Assembly: GCF_030127125.1 (NCBI RefSeq)
Contig: NZ_CP126156.1
Location: 744,001-808,000, forward strand
Length of the DNA: 64,000 bases
Reading direction: 5' to 3'
Source: Halobaculum litoreum
GTDB lineage: Archaea; Halobacteriota; Halobacteria; Halobacteriales; Haloferacaceae
Shown: in pieces, positions 1-10,121 of the stretch
Layout of the letters: every line of letters begins with the position of its first letter
Numbering within the stretch: the first letter of the stretch is position 1
Notes under the pieces: model-generated
Databases searched by the model: none
Told to the model about the DNA's origin: nothing
Seen by the model: the letters and a program-made list of their open reading frames with translations, nothing else
Made by a program: the position numbers and the translations under genes

Positions 1-2640
1 CGAGTCGAGGTCGCCGGTGGCGACGAACGAGACGACGATCACCTCCTCGCTCGACCCCTGGAAGCGGTCGACCGTGTCGACGGTCACGTCCGTCCGGCGG
101 CCGATCTCGGCGACCTGCGCCCGGAACGGCGCGATGACGCCGATGTCGTCGGGGTCGACGCCGGCGGCGACGTACGCGTCGACGACCGCGGCGACGCGGT
201 CGGCCTCGACGGGGTTGGCGTTCCCCTCGCGCGCGCCGTCGGGGTCGACGAAGCTCACGCCGTCGCCCAACTCGGGTGGGAGGTCCGCGGTGTCGACGCC
301 CAGATCCGCGAGCGTCTGGCCGGCCACCTCGGGCGTCGCCGGGCGGAGCTTCCCGTCGTAGAACTCCCGCGAGGAGAACGCCTGGATGCGCTGGCTCATC
401 CGGTACTGCCGGTCGAGCATCACGCCGGCGTCGGGGTGGTCCTCGATGAGCCGCTGGAACAGCGACTCCCGGAGGCGGTTCTCGGCGCGCACGACCGGCG
501 GGAGCTGTTGGTGGTCGCCGACGAGCACGAAGCGGTCGGCGAGGTTCACCGCCGCGAGCGTCCCCGGTTCGGTCAGCTGTGAGGCCTCGTCGACGAGCGC
601 GACGTCGAACTCCTGTTCGCGCATCGTGCGCGAGCCGCAGGTGGAGGTCGTCGCGGCGACGACCGGCGCCGAGTTCAGCGTCGCGGCGCGGTCGTTCGGC
701 TCGCCGCGCGTGACCAGCCGGATGTCCTGCATGTCGCCGCGCACGCCCGTCTCGGTACCGACGCGCAAGGCGTCGTCGAACCCCTGCTCGCGGAGCGCCT
801 CCAGCGCGTTGTCGACGGCGCGGTTCGTGAACGCCGACAGCAGCACGCGGTTCCCGCGGTCGACGAGCGCGCGGACGATGCGGGCGATGGTGTACGTCTT
901 CCCGGTGCCGGGCGGCCCGTGGACGAGCGCGAAGTCCTCGGCGGTGACGGCTCCGGTCACCGCCTCGTTCTGTGCCTCGTTGTTGTCGATGAACGGTTCG
1001 GCGTCGGCGTCGCGGGCGCCGAACGCGGGCTCGCGGCGCCCGAACAGCACGTCCTTGCGGTCGGGGTCGCCCTTGAGGACGAAGTCGTGGACGGCCGTGT
1101 GCATCCGCGACACCGACAGCTCGGAGGGGTACACGTCGAGGCGGCGGAGTTCGACCGGCTCGTCCGTCTCGACGACGACCTCGTCGCCCAGTTTCTCGAT
1201 GCGGCCCAACTCGGCGTGGCCCGAGGCGGGGTCGCCGTCCGACGCCAGCGCCACGTCGCCCTCGCGGAGCTTCGAGACGGCGTCCGAGTCCTTGCGCGCG
1301 GTGAGTCGCCACCGGCCGTCGCCGATCGGCTCTCGAGACAGGGGAGTGAGGTCGATCAGCGCGCGGTCGTCGGCGGCGCGTTCGGCGGCGGTCTGCTCCC
1401 ACAGCTTCCGGTACTCGGCGTGGGTCTCGCGGCGTTCCTCCTCCAGCGCGCGGTACGTCTCCTCGAAGTACGTCCGCTCTTCCTCGGGCAGCGGCTGTCC
1501 GATCTGGCCGGCTTTCGACTCTTGGTCGAGCCGTCCCGACACGACCATGCAGGTGTCCTGCTCGAAGCAGTACTCGCACTTCGCGTCGGCCTCGTACCCC
1601 GTCGGGACGGTCATGTCGAACTCCGTCGCCGCGATCTCGTTGCGCTGGCGGACGACGAAGTCGAGGAACCCCTTCCCGACGGAGAACTCCTTGGCCGGCG
1701 AGAGGTCGCCCGACTCCTCGCCGCGGTCGAGCGCGGTGTTCTTCGTGTACAGGAGGGTGCCGGTGTCGACCTCCACCCCGCGCTCGCGCAGGAGGAGCGC
1801 GTAACACGCCGCCTGCACCTTGTCCTGGAACCGCGGCTCGCGCTTGAGGTTCTTCCCGGTCTTCAACTCGACGGGCTGGCCACGCCGGAGCGCGTCGGCG
1901 CGCCCCTTCACCCCGAAGGTGGGCGAGATGAGCGTGTACTCCGAGCGCCACTCCGTCTCGTCGGGGCCGCCGTCCCAGTCGTCTCCGTCTCCGTCGGCGT
2001 CGCCCCAGTCGCCGAGCGTGCTGTCGCCCGTCGTGGCGGCTGCGTCGGCGCCGTCGGCACCGTCCGCGCCGTCGGCCGCCGACAGCCGCCCCTGGCTCAG
2101 CCACCCCTCGATGGCGGCGGCGTTGCGGCGCACCTCGTCGGCGACCTCGTCGCGCTCCATCCCGAGCAGGCCGAGTTCGAGGCCGGCCTCCGCGACGCGG
2201 TCGTCGATGGAGTCCTCGAGGTCGACGCCGCGCAGCAGGTCGCCGAACACCTCGTGGACGACCGTCCCCTTCACCACGGGGTAGTTGAGCGGGATACCCG
2301 AGAGCTTGTTCAGGTAGTACATCCGCGGGCACTGCACCCACGAGCGGATGTCGGTCACGTCGACGAGGAAGTCGGGTTCGAGGACGACGTACGACTCCTG
2401 GGAGGTGGTGTACCCCTCGCGGTCGCCGTAGTCGTCGCGCTCGGCGTCCGTGACGAGCAGTTCCATCCCCTCCTCGGCGTGCTCGGCGGTGTGGGTCCAC
2501 TTCCCCCAGAGGGTGACGGTGACCGGGTCGCCCGCGCCGCCGTCCGGCCGGAGCGTCAACTCGGCGAGGTCGCGCTCGCCGTAGCGCGTGCTCACCTGCC
2601 GGACCTCGCCGACGTCGAGGAGGGGACCGCGAACGTTCAC
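1..2640 (-). CDS. Dna2-like Fe-S nuclease / SF1 helicase, C-terminus beyond window
   Basis: Read on the minus strand from a GTG at 2640 and open to the window edge (880 codons). The N-terminal part is a Cas4/RecB-type nuclease. It has a first cysteine in SWVQCPRMYYL (about residue 101), a GRAD...PVELKTG segment giving the Asp and Glu-x-Lys of the PD-(D/E)XK site (about 245-262), and a cysteine cluster CEYCFEQDTC (about 352-362). Together these form the four-cysteine iron-sulfur nuclease seen in Dna2 and AddB. An Upf1/Dna2-type SF1 helicase follows, with Walker A GPPGTGKT (about 575), Walker B VDEASQ and GDHQQLPPV. The visible end, SFVATGD, lies near helicase motif VI, so only the last part is missing. 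The likely role is processing of DNA flaps or ends in replication and repair. FEN1 at 16.1 kb acts on the same substrates but is not in the same operon. Confidence 0.88.
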   Translation of the reverse strand, partial: MNVRGPLLDVGEVRQVSTRYGERDLAELTLRPDGGAGDPVTVTLWGKWTHTAEHAEEGMELLVTDAERDDYGDREGYTTSQESYVVLEPDFLVDVTDIRSWVQCPRMYYLNKLSGIPLNYPVVKGTVVHEVFGDLLRGVDLEDSIDDRVAEAGLELGLLGMERDEVADEVRRNAAAIEGWLSQGRLSAADGADGADGADAAATTGDSTLGDWGDADGDGDDWDGGPDETEWRSEYTLISPTFGVKGRADALRRGQPVELKTGKNLKREPRFQDKVQAACYALLLRERGVEVDTGTLLYTKNTALDRGEESGDLSPAKEFSVGKGFLDFVVRQRNEIAATEFDMTVPTGYEADAKCEYCFEQDTCMVVSGRLDQESKAGQIGQPLPEEERTYFEETYRALEEERRETHAEYRKLWEQTAAERAADDRALIDLTPLSREPIGDGRWRLTARKDSDAVSKLREGDVALASDGDPASGHAELGRIEKLGDEVVVETDEPVELRRLDVYPSELSVSRMHTAVHDFVLKGDPDRKDVLFGRREPAFGARDADAEPFIDNNEAQNEAVTGAVTAEDFALVHGPPGTGKTYTIARIVRALVDRGNRVLLSAFTNRAVDNALEALREQGFDDALRVGTETGVRGDMQDIRLVTRGEPNDRAATLNSAPVVAATTSTCGSRTMREQEFDVALVDEASQLTEPGTLAAVNLADRFVLVGDHQQLPPVVRAENRLRESLFQRLIEDHPDAGVMLDRQYRMSQRIQAFSSREFYDGKLRPATPEVAGQTLADLGVDTADLPPELGDGVSFVDPDGAREGNANPVEADRVAAVVDAYVAAGVDPDDIGVIAPFRAQVAEIGRRTDVTVDTVDRFQGSSEEVIVVSFVATGDLDS

Positions 2641-2746
2641 TACCCGAAGGGACGGGTGCGGGGGAAAAACGGTGTCGGTGCCGCGACCCGGGGCGGCGGC
2701 CGCGGCCGCGGCGACCTTTATCGGGCGTGGCCGCCCATCGACGACC

Positions 2747-3442
2747 ATGGAGTACCTCGCGGTCGCGGTGCCGTGGCGGGACCTCGCGGCCGAGACGGAC
2801 GGGACGCTCGCCGGGAAACATCGCGTGCTCACCCGGGTCGTCGCGCCCGCGATGCGGGAGGCGACGGACCGCGGGTCGGTGTCGCTGTGGTTCCACTCGT
2901 TTTGGGACGCCGCGGGTCGCTACGAGGTGCCGACGCTGCGGGTCGTCTGCGGCACCGACGCCGACCCGGTCGCCGCCGGCGCGGACGTGGCGGACGCGCT
3001 GGAGGCCCGCGGGCTCGACGCGCTCGGCTACGACATCGACCTCGCGTACGACGCCGACCGGCTGCGCGGCTACTGGGGCGACCACCTCGCGGCGTGGTGC
3101 GAGGCGAAGGCGCGGCTGTCGTCGCTGGCGGTCGCGGCGGTCGAGGGCGGCCTCGGCGAGCCGTACGCGTTCCACCGGACGGTGAACCGCCCGGGGCACG
3201 TCTGGGCGAACATGCTCGGCTGTTCGTACCTCGCGGAGGCGGGCGTGTACACGGCGCTCGCGCGCGGCTACCTCCGGCTGCTCAACCTCGGCGACGGCCC
3301 GCAGTCGGCGGCGGTCCGCGAGGCGATGGCCGCCCTCGACGAGGCCGCCGCCGCGCTCCCGGACCCGATGCGCGAACTCGACACCGACGAGCTGGCCGCG
3401 GTCAACGCCAGCGGGACGCGGACGCCGGACGCCGACGAGTGA
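2747..3442 (+). CDS. Conserved haloarchaeal protein of unknown function
   Basis: This encodes 231 aa starting MEYLAVAVPWRDL. The ATG at 2747 was chosen because a CCTTTATCG TATA element lies about 30 nt upstream, as expected for a leaderless transcript. The same frame is open further upstream, but that stretch is Arg/Ala-rich and not protein-like. The protein is acidic and looks soluble. It has a central Trp/His-rich stretch (SLWFHSFWD, residues about 46-54) and a conserved-looking HRTVNRPGHVWANMLG segment near residues 145-160. I do not recognise the family. The 3' end lies 10 bp from the end of the convergent lipoprotein gene. Confidence 0.75.
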   Translation: MEYLAVAVPWRDLAAETDGTLAGKHRVLTRVVAPAMREATDRGSVSLWFHSFWDAAGRYEVPTLRVVCGTDADPVAAGADVADALEARGLDALGYDIDLAYDADRLRGYWGDHLAAWCEAKARLSSLAVAAVEGGLGEPYAFHRTVNRPGHVWANMLGCSYLAEAGVYTALARGYLRLLNLGDGPQSAAVREAMAALDEAAAALPDPMRELDTDELAAVNASGTRTPDADE

Positions 3443-3452
3443 CGCGCGGCGC

Positions 3453-4271
3453 TCACGACCCGGTCTCGTTCGCGAGCGCGGCGTCGACCCACGGCGGCCG
3501 CGGCACGGTCGTCGCCGAGACGTTCGACACCCGGACGTCGACGGTCACCGACATCGGCTCGCCGTACTCGGTCGTCCGGTAGCGGACGGTCGCGCGTTCG
3601 ATGACGCCCTCGTCGGTGACGACGACCAGCACCGAGACGTTCGAGCGCAGCGGGACCGACGGCTGGCCGGCGTCGGCCTCGGTGAGCCGGTGGTGAACCG
3701 TCCCGTTCCGCGTCGTGGCTCCCGAGTACACCAGGCTGTACGGGCCGAGGATCTCGCGGATCTCGGCGGCGCCCGTCGGGCTGAACGCCCGCTGACGGGG
3801 GACGTCGGTGTCGTGAACGACGGTGCCCGCGCCGTCGTCGCCCACGCGACGGACGGAGACGGTGTCGTTGCGCCACAGCGTACGGTTGACGGAGTCGCCG
3901 TCGGCCAGCCGGTACGGCGTCTCCTCGGCCTCCGACACGAGGAACTGCTCGGGGGGAGCCGCGTACGACCGGACGACCGTGTCGAGCAGGACGGAGCCGT
4001 TCGTGTGCGTCCGGGTGCGCGACACCTCGACCGTCACCGACCGGCCGTCGAGCGCGTCCTCGTGGGCGGCCGTCACCGCCCGCGTGTCGACGCCGTCGGC
4101 CGTGACCCCCCGCGGAAGTGCCGACGCCGTCGGCGTCGGCGAGGCGGTCGGCGTGTCGTCGAGCGCGGGGTTGACGGTCCGGGCGTCGGGGCCGCCGGTG
4201 TCGGTCACGCCGCCACAGCCGGCGAGCAGGAGACACAGCGACAGGAGGACGGCGAGACGGGGAGGGCGCAT
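3453..4271 (-). CDS. Secreted lipoprotein of unknown function
   Basis: This encodes 272 aa. The N-terminus has two Arg, a hydrophobic stretch (LAVLLSLCLLLAG) and a lipobox LAGC with the lipidated Cys at about residue 19, so the mature protein should be anchored on the outer face of the membrane. A Thr/Pro-rich linker follows (TPTASPTPTASALP). The rest is a beta-rich domain with repeated pairs such as RTRTHTNGSVLLDTVVRSYAAP and TTRNGTVHHRLTE, similar in style to large haloarchaeal lipoprotein families annotated only as DUFs. No catalytic motif is visible. Confidence 0.82.
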   Translation of the reverse strand: MRPPRLAVLLSLCLLLAGCGGVTDTGGPDARTVNPALDDTPTASPTPTASALPRGVTADGVDTRAVTAAHEDALDGRSVTVEVSRTRTHTNGSVLLDTVVRSYAAPPEQFLVSEAEETPYRLADGDSVNRTLWRNDTVSVRRVGDDGAGTVVHDTDVPRQRAFSPTGAAEIREILGPYSLVYSGATTRNGTVHHRLTEADAGQPSVPLRSNVSVLVVVTDEGVIERATVRYRTTEYGEPMSVTVDVRVSNVSATTVPRPPWVDAALANETGS

Positions 4272-4334
4272 CGGCGGCGCGTACCGAACGCGGCGTGGTA
4301 AGTCTTCGGTCGGGAGAGTACCCGACGGGTCGGC

Positions 4335-4790
4335 CTACGCCCCGTCCTCGGCCTCGAACGTCACCGTCGTCAGCGTCCGGTCGAGGTGACACACCTCGTG
4401 GGGCGGGTCGCCGTCGACGGAGGCGATGCGGTACTCCGCGTCGAAGTCGGCGCCGAGCGGCTCGCACAGTTCGTGGCTCGGACAGTCGACGTGGGGACAC
4501 GGCCCCTCCAGCGACGCCCGCGAGCCGGCGTACGCGCCCCGGGAGGCGACGTTCGCGGAGATGGTCGCGGGCTCGACCTCGACGGCGCGGACGGTCCCCT
4601 CGGCGTGGACCGCGCAGTCGAGCGCCTGCGTGTTGTCGCGGACGCCCGTGACGCGGTAGCGCCGCCCCTCGGCGAGGTTGAGGCACTGGCCGCGGTACGG
4701 ACAGCCGTCGCAGGCGCTCGCGGCGCCGTGGAAGACGAACTCGGTCCCCTCCTCCGCGAGCGCGGTGCCGACGAGCGTGACGGTTGACAT
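4335..4790 (-). CDS. UPF0179 family protein
   Basis: This encodes 151 aa. The N-terminus MSTVTLVGTALAEEGTEFVF, the CDGCPYRGQCL cluster (residues about 27-37) and further cysteines in CPHVDCPSHELCEPLG match the archaeal UPF0179 family, whose function is unknown. Cysteine spacing suggests binding of a metal or Fe-S cluster. The length is normal for the family. The ATG at 4790 is the natural start; the preceding 60 bases up to the next gene contain nothing notable. Confidence 0.88.
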   Translation of the reverse strand: MSTVTLVGTALAEEGTEFVFHGAASACDGCPYRGQCLNLAEGRRYRVTGVRDNTQALDCAVHAEGTVRAVEVEPATISANVASRGAYAGSRASLEGPCPHVDCPSHELCEPLGADFDAEYRIASVDGDPPHEVCHLDRTLTTVTFEAEDGA

Positions 4791-4851
4791 GCCCTCGGCT
4801 ACCCGGTCCCCGGAGTTAACGCCGTCGCCGGCGCGCCCGTCGCGACCCGGG

Positions 4852-5313
4852 TCAGTCGCCCCGGACGAGCGCGTCGAGTTCGTCGAGGTACGCCTCCCGC
4901 GGCACCTGGTAGGCGCCGCGGTAGTCGATCGCGCCCGCCGCGAACCGGCTCGTCACGTCGGCGACCCCGTCGACGGCCGCAGCCCGCTCGTCGAACGTCC
5001 GCGACTCCGCCTCCACCTCCGGCTCTAAGAACAGCGTGACGTGCCACTCGTCGGTCCGGTACTGGCCCGAGCCCGGTCGCGCGCGCCGCGAGCCGTTCGT
5101 CAGGTACACCGTCGGGAGACACGGCGCCGGGAAGCGGTCGGCGTCGAACACGTCCGGCCGGTAGACGACGATGGCTCGCCCGCCCGGCTCCTCGTTCCAC
5201 ACGCGCCAGCCGTCGCCGAGGGCGCTCGGGTCGACCGAGACGTCCGCCCCGTCGGCCCACCCGTCCGGTTCGGCGGCCGCGTCGTCGCCGGTCTCGCCGT
5301 GTTCGTCGGTCAT
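4852..5313 (-). CDS. DUF5820-like small conserved protein
   Basis: This encodes 153 aa from ATG 5313. An in-frame extension to 5532 exists but is Arg/Pro-rich and unlikely to be translated. After an acidic N-terminus of about 35 residues the core reads LGDGWRVWNEEPGGRAIVVYRPDVF, FPAPCLPTVYLTNG, then WHVTLFLEPEVE. This is a compact domain I associate with the haloarchaeal DUF5820 group from memory, so the family name is tentative. No active-site motif is recognisable. A weak CCTAAGC element about 27 nt upstream could be the TATA box. Confidence 0.72.
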   Translation of the reverse strand: MTDEHGETGDDAAAEPDGWADGADVSVDPSALGDGWRVWNEEPGGRAIVVYRPDVFDADRFPAPCLPTVYLTNGSRRARPGSGQYRTDEWHVTLFLEPEVEAESRTFDERAAAVDGVADVTSRFAAGAIDYRGAYQVPREAYLDELDALVRGD

Positions 5314-5719
5314 ACCGCTCGATAGCGCGGCCGCGGGCTTAGGCGCCACGCTCGGCGCCCCGCCGACGGCTATCCACCGCCTACGGGCGTCGAAGGGGCG
5401 GGTTGCCGGCGGCTCGGACGAGGCTACCGGGCGTCGGTACCGGCAGGCGTCGCCGACACGCTTATCTGTGTTAACACCTACCACAACATTACAGTCTCGG
5501 TCCGACCACGGGACGGAGGCAGCGACCCCCACCGATCGCCCTCACGACGAGTTCTGTTGGAGACGACGCCCACGCCGGTCGCGCAGCGGTTGTGTGGTAT
5601 GGTAAGACATGACGGTTCCGCGGCTGCCGAGAGGCGCGCCGACGGGGCGGGCGTCCGCACGCCTCCCGGGAGCCCACGAGCGGCACCGTCGCGGTCGTCC
5701 CCGCAGACGTGGCCCACAC
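5314..5719. promoter_or_regulatory. 406-base intergenic region before the prkA operon, with TATA element and palindrome
   Basis: The region carries a lower-G+C patch. A CTTATC TATA-like element lies at 5461-5466, directly followed by a perfect 10-bp palindrome GTGTTAACAC at 5468-5477. If this is the start of the prkA transcript, its 5' leader would be about 230 nt, unusually long for this group. A second A+T-rich spot (TGGTATGGTAAGACATGAC, about 5594-5612) could serve a shorter transcript. No convincing small gene was found here. Confidence 0.45.
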
Positions 5720-7834
5720 ATGAGCGACCAGACAGAGAACGCGGATCATACCGCACCAGGGGAGGTGGCGAGCACGCACACGCTCGCGGAACTGAGCGAG
5801 AAGTACCGGCGGTCGGTCCCCGAGGACCTCCGGGAGGCGAAGCCCTTCGCGTGGTACCTCGAGGAGGTGGTGGCGGACCCGCGCGTCGCGCGCAACGCCC
5901 ACCAGCGCGTCGCCGACATGTTCGACCACTACGGGACGCGCTACGACGAGGACGCCGGCGTCGTCGAGTACCTGCTCGCCTCGGAGGACCCGCTCCACGA
6001 CGGCGAGAACACGTTCTACGGCCGGGAGGTCCACGAGTCCATCCACGAGTTCGTGAACAAGGTGAAGTCCGGGGCGCGCGGCCTCGGGCCCGAGAAGCGG
6101 ATCAAACTGCTGCTCGGGCCGGTGGGGTCGGGCAAGAGCCACTTCGACTGGCTCGTCCGGCGCTACTTCGAGGACTACACGCGCTCCGACGCGGGCCGGA
6201 TGTACACGTTCCGGTGGACGGACCTGTGCTCGGTGATCGAGGACCAGGACCCCGCCGACGACACCGTCCGGTCGGCGATGAACCAGGACCCGCTCGTGTT
6301 GCTCCCGCAGGAGCAGCGCGACGAGGTGATAGCGGCGATGAACGAGGCGCTCGACGCGCCGTACACGATCCGCAACGAGCAGAGCCTCGACCCGGCGTCG
6401 GGCTTCTACATGGACGAACTGCTCGCCCACTACGAGGACGACCTCCAGCAGGTGCTGGAGAACCACGTCGAGGTCGTGCGGCTCGTCGCCGACGAGAACC
6501 AGCGCCGCTGCATCGAGACGTTCGAGCCGAAGGACAAGAAGAACCAAGACGAGACGGAGCTGACGGGCGACGTCAACTACTCGAAGCTCGCGGTGTACGG
6601 CGAGAACGACCCCCGCGCGTTCGACTACGCGGGGGCGTTCTGCAACGCCAACCGCGGCATCTTCTCCGGCGAGGAGCTGCTGAAGCTCCAGCGGGAGTTC
6701 CTGTACGACTTCCTCCACGCCAGTCAAGAGCAGACGATCAAGCCGCGCAACAACCCCCGCATCGACATCGACCAGGTGATCGTCGGCCGGACGAACATGC
6801 CCGAGTACCGGGACAAGAAGGGCGACGAGAAGATGGAGGCGTTCAACGACCGCACCAAGCGGATCGACTACCCGTACGTCCTCGAGTACGAGCAGGAGGC
6901 GGAGATCTACCGGAAGATGCTCCGCAACGCCGACGTGCCCGACATCCACATCGAGCCCCACGCCATGGAGATGGCGGGGCTGTTCGGCGTGCTCACCCGG
7001 CTGGAGGAGCCCACCGACGAGTCGGTGTCGCTCATCCAGAAGGTGAAGGCGTACAACGGCGAGATCGACGAGACCGACGAGATCGACGAGCGCAAACTCC
7101 GCGAGAACGGCGACCAGGTCGCCGACATCGCCGAGGGGATGGAGGGCGTCTCCGCCCGCTTCGTCGGCGACGAGATCGCCGAGGCGATCATGGACTCCAG
7201 GCACCGCGGCCGGGGGTACCTCTCCCCGCTGGCGGTGTTCAAGCACTTCGAGAACAACCTCGAGAACCACGGCTCGATCCCCGAGGAGAAGCTCGACACG
7301 TACCACCGCTACCTCGAACTCGTCCGCGAGGAGTACAAGGAGCGCGCCATCGAGGACGTCCGCCACGCGCTCGCGTACGACCTCGACGAGATCCGCCGGC
7401 AGGGCGAGAAGTACATGGACCACGTGATGGCGTACATCGACGACACGACCGTCGAGGACGACCTCACGGGCCGCGAGCAGGAGCCCGACGAGACGTTCCT
7501 GCGCTCGGTCGAGGAGAAGCTGGAGGTGCCGGGCGACCGCAAGGACGACTTCCGCCAGGAGGTCGCCAACTGGGTCTCCCGGCGCGCCCGCGAGGGGTCG
7601 AGCTTCGACCCGCAGAACAACGACCGGCTCCGCCGCGCGCTGGAGCGCAAGCTGTGGGAGGACAAGAAACACAACATCAACTTCTCCGCGCTGGTGTCGG
7701 CCGGCGAGTTGGACGACGACGAGCGCTCGGCGTGGGTCGACGCCCTGACCGAGCAGGGCTACTCCGAGGACGGCGCCCGCGAGGTGCTGGAGTTCGCCGG
7801 CGCGGAGGTCGCCAAGAGCGAGCTCGAGGACTGA
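5720..7834 (+). CDS. prkA: PrkA family serine protein kinase, first paralogue
   Basis: This encodes 704 aa from ATG 5720 (MSDQTENADHT). An earlier in-frame ATG at 5609 adds a basic, Pro-rich tail that is not protein-like. The N-terminal LAELSEKYR, GENTFYGREVHESI and Walker A GPVGSGKS (residues 133-140) define the AAA+ domain of PrkA. The C-terminal half carries the kinase-like region of this family. In bacteria the counterpart YeaG phosphorylates protein targets during starvation and acts with YeaH and YcgB/SpoVR. The same partners follow here in order, with the next gene only 1 bp away, so one co-transcribed stress unit is likely. Confidence 0.93.
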   Translation: MSDQTENADHTAPGEVASTHTLAELSEKYRRSVPEDLREAKPFAWYLEEVVADPRVARNAHQRVADMFDHYGTRYDEDAGVVEYLLASEDPLHDGENTFYGREVHESIHEFVNKVKSGARGLGPEKRIKLLLGPVGSGKSHFDWLVRRYFEDYTRSDAGRMYTFRWTDLCSVIEDQDPADDTVRSAMNQDPLVLLPQEQRDEVIAAMNEALDAPYTIRNEQSLDPASGFYMDELLAHYEDDLQQVLENHVEVVRLVADENQRRCIETFEPKDKKNQDETELTGDVNYSKLAVYGENDPRAFDYAGAFCNANRGIFSGEELLKLQREFLYDFLHASQEQTIKPRNNPRIDIDQVIVGRTNMPEYRDKKGDEKMEAFNDRTKRIDYPYVLEYEQEAEIYRKMLRNADVPDIHIEPHAMEMAGLFGVLTRLEEPTDESVSLIQKVKAYNGEIDETDEIDERKLRENGDQVADIAEGMEGVSARFVGDEIAEAIMDSRHRGRGYLSPLAVFKHFENNLENHGSIPEEKLDTYHRYLELVREEYKERAIEDVRHALAYDLDEIRRQGEKYMDHVMAYIDDTTVEDDLTGREQEPDETFLRSVEEKLEVPGDRKDDFRQEVANWVSRRAREGSSFDPQNNDRLRRALERKLWEDKKHNINFSALVSAGELDDDERSAWVDALTEQGYSEDGAREVLEFAGAEVAKSELED

Positions 7835-7835
7835 G

Positions 7836-10121
7836 ATGACCGACTACCTCGCGCGCGCCGACGAAGCGCTGGAGGGGGCCTACGAGCCGCCCCGGTCGCT
7901 GGCGGAGTTCGTGGACCTGGCGTTCGAGCGCCCGGGCGTCGCCAGCCACGCCGCCAAGTACCTCCTGTCGGCCGTCGAGTCGATGGGCACCCGCACGGTC
8001 GTCGAGGAGGGCGTCGAGCGCGAGCGCTACCGCTTCTTCGACGACCCCGCCAACGACGGCGAACACGCGGTCCTCGGCAACACGGGCGTGCTCAACGCCT
8101 TCGTCGACGACCTCCGCACGGTCGCCGCCGGCCGCGGGAAAGAGGAGAAGATCCACTGGTTCGACGGCCCCACCGCCACGGGCAAGTCCGAGCTGAAGCG
8201 GTGTCTGATCAACGGCCTGCGGGCGTACTCGAAGACGGAGGCCGGGCGTCGCTACACCGTCGAGTGGAACATCGCCGCCCGCGACGAGGAGCGGGGGCTC
8301 AGCTACGCGGCCGAGGAGGACACCGACGACGACTGGTACGAGTCGCCGGTGCAGTCGAACCCGCTGTCGGTGTTCCCCGACGAGGTGCGCGACGAGTTGG
8401 TCGCGGCGCTCAACGAGACGCACGGCGACCACATCCCGGTCCGCGCGGAGTCGGACCTGGACCCGTTCAGCCGCGAGGCGTTCGACATCCTCGAGGAGCG
8501 CTACCGCCGCGCGGGCCGCCGGGACCTGTTCTCGGCGACGACCGACCGCCGGCACCTGCGCGTGAAGAACTACGTCGTCGACGTGGGCGCGGGCATCGGC
8601 GTCCTCCACGCGGAGGACGACGGCTCGCCGAAGGAGCGGCTCGTCGGCTCGTGGATGCCCGGGATGCTCCGGGAGCTCAACTCCCGGGGCCGCAAGGACC
8701 CGCGCGCGTTCAGCTACGACGGCGTGCTCTCGCAGGGGAACGGCCTCGTCACCGTCGTCGAGGACGCCAGCCAGCACGCGGACCTGCTGCGCAAGCTGTT
8801 GAACGTCCCCGACGAGAAGCGCGTGAAGCTCGACAAGGGGATCGGGATGGACCTGGACACGCAGTTGGTCGTCATCTCGAACCCGGATCTGGACGCGGAG
8901 TTGGAGCAGTTCGCCGACCGCAACGACCGCGACCCGCTGAAGGCGCTCAAGCGCCGGCTCGACCGCCACGAGTTCCGCTACCTCACCAGCGTCTCCCTGG
9001 AGACGGAGCTGATCCACCGGGAGCTGACCGACGAGACGACCGTGTGGGCCGACCTCGTCGACGCGCCCGACCCGGAGACGGAACACGAGCGCCTGCGCGA
9101 GCGGATGGCGCGCCCGCTGACGGTGCGGATGCGCGACGAGCGCGGGCGGATGCGCGACCGCGAACTCGCGCCCCACGCGCTGGAGGCGGCGGCGACGTAC
9201 GCCGTCGTCACCCGGCTCGACGCCGAGGACCTCCCCAACTCGGTGGGGCTCGTCGACAAGGCGCTGCTGTTCGACCGCGGGTTCGTCCGCGACGGCGAGG
9301 AGCGCGTCGCCGCCGACGAGTACGAGTTCGACGGCGAGGACGGCCGCCACGGCATCCCGGTCACGTACACCCGCGACACGATCGCCGACCTGCTCCACGA
9401 CGAGACCGACCGCGTCCACCCCGAGTTGCGCGTCGAGGACGTGCTCACGCCCGAGGACGTGCTCCACGCGATGGCCGAGGGGCTGGCGACGGCGCCGGTG
9501 TTCTCGCGCGCGGAGATCGCCGAGTACGAGAGCCGGCTGGCGACGGTGAAGGCCCACGTGTTCGACCTCCAGGAGGCGGACGTGCTCGACGCCGTGCTCG
9601 CGGACAAGGGCGTCGCCGAGGAGACCGTCGAGGAGTACGTCGAACACGTGTTCGCGTGGGACGCCGACGAGCAGGTCGCCACCGACCGCGGCGCGGTCGA
9701 CCCCGACCCGCTGTTGATGAAGGTGTTCGAGACGGAGCACCTCGGCCGGTTCGACGCCGACGACTACGCGGGCAACGAGCCCGAAGAGGCCGTCGAGACG
9801 TTCCGCCGCGACACCGTGATCACGGCGCTGAACCGCTACGCGTGGGAGCACCGCGACGAGGACTTCTCGGTGGCGGACGTCGACCTCTCGACGGTGCCCG
9901 TCATCCGGGCGGTGTTGGAGGCGCACTCGTGGGAGGACGTCCGCCGCATCTACGAGGACCTCGACCCCGGCCAGTGGGACGACCCGCCGGCCGACACCGA
10001 GACGGCGCGCGTGAAGGCGCGCACCATCGACCACATGACCACCGAACAGGGGTACAGCGAGGCGTCGGCCGAGCTTGCCAGCAGACACGTGATGCGCGAG
10101 GTGAAGGGCGGATGGGACTGA
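7836..10121 (+). CDS. PrkA family serine protein kinase, second divergent paralogue
   Basis: This encodes 761 aa, starting 1 bp after the stop of the first prkA gene. It shares the PrkA layout: a short N-terminal segment, Walker [10 protein letters not shown] (residues 111-118), a central AAA+ region and a long C-terminal domain. It is clearly diverged from its neighbour in sequence and carries an extra acidic insertion (about residues 150-170). A tandem prkA pair implies two non-equivalent subunits or different targets. Its 3' end overlaps the start of the next gene by 10 bp, which suggests translational coupling. Confidence 0.9.
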   Translation: MTDYLARADEALEGAYEPPRSLAEFVDLAFERPGVASHAAKYLLSAVESMGTRTVVEEGVERERYRFFDDPANDGEHAVLGNTGVLNAFVDDLRTVAAGRGKEEKIHWFDGPTATGKSELKRCLINGLRAYSKTEAGRRYTVEWNIAARDEERGLSYAAEEDTDDDWYESPVQSNPLSVFPDEVRDELVAALNETHGDHIPVRAESDLDPFSREAFDILEERYRRAGRRDLFSATTDRRHLRVKNYVVDVGAGIGVLHAEDDGSPKERLVGSWMPGMLRELNSRGRKDPRAFSYDGVLSQGNGLVTVVEDASQHADLLRKLLNVPDEKRVKLDKGIGMDLDTQLVVISNPDLDAELEQFADRNDRDPLKALKRRLDRHEFRYLTSVSLETELIHRELTDETTVWADLVDAPDPETEHERLRERMARPLTVRMRDERGRMRDRELAPHALEAAATYAVVTRLDAEDLPNSVGLVDKALLFDRGFVRDGEERVAADEYEFDGEDGRHGIPVTYTRDTIADLLHDETDRVHPELRVEDVLTPEDVLHAMAEGLATAPVFSRAEIAEYESRLATVKAHVFDLQEADVLDAVLADKGVAEETVEEYVEHVFAWDADEQVATDRGAVDPDPLLMKVFETEHLGRFDADDYAGNEPEEAVETFRRDTVITALNRYAWEHRDEDFSVADVDLSTVPVIRAVLEAHSWEDVRRIYEDLDPGQWDDPPADTETARVKARTIDHMTTEQGYSEASAELASRHVMREVKGGWD

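Noticed and set aside
919..3582. Long plus-strand open frame across the helicase gene
   Set aside because: Arg/Val/Leu-rich antisense shadow caused by high G+C; the minus strand carries clear nuclease and helicase motifs.
5489..7672. 727-codon minus-strand frame opposite the first prkA
   Set aside because: Low-complexity Leu/Val/Arg shadow of the PrkA codons, with no motif.
8201..10111. Upstream extension of the YeaH frame by 637 codons
   Set aside because: It lies inside the second prkA in another frame; the family N-terminus begins at 10112.
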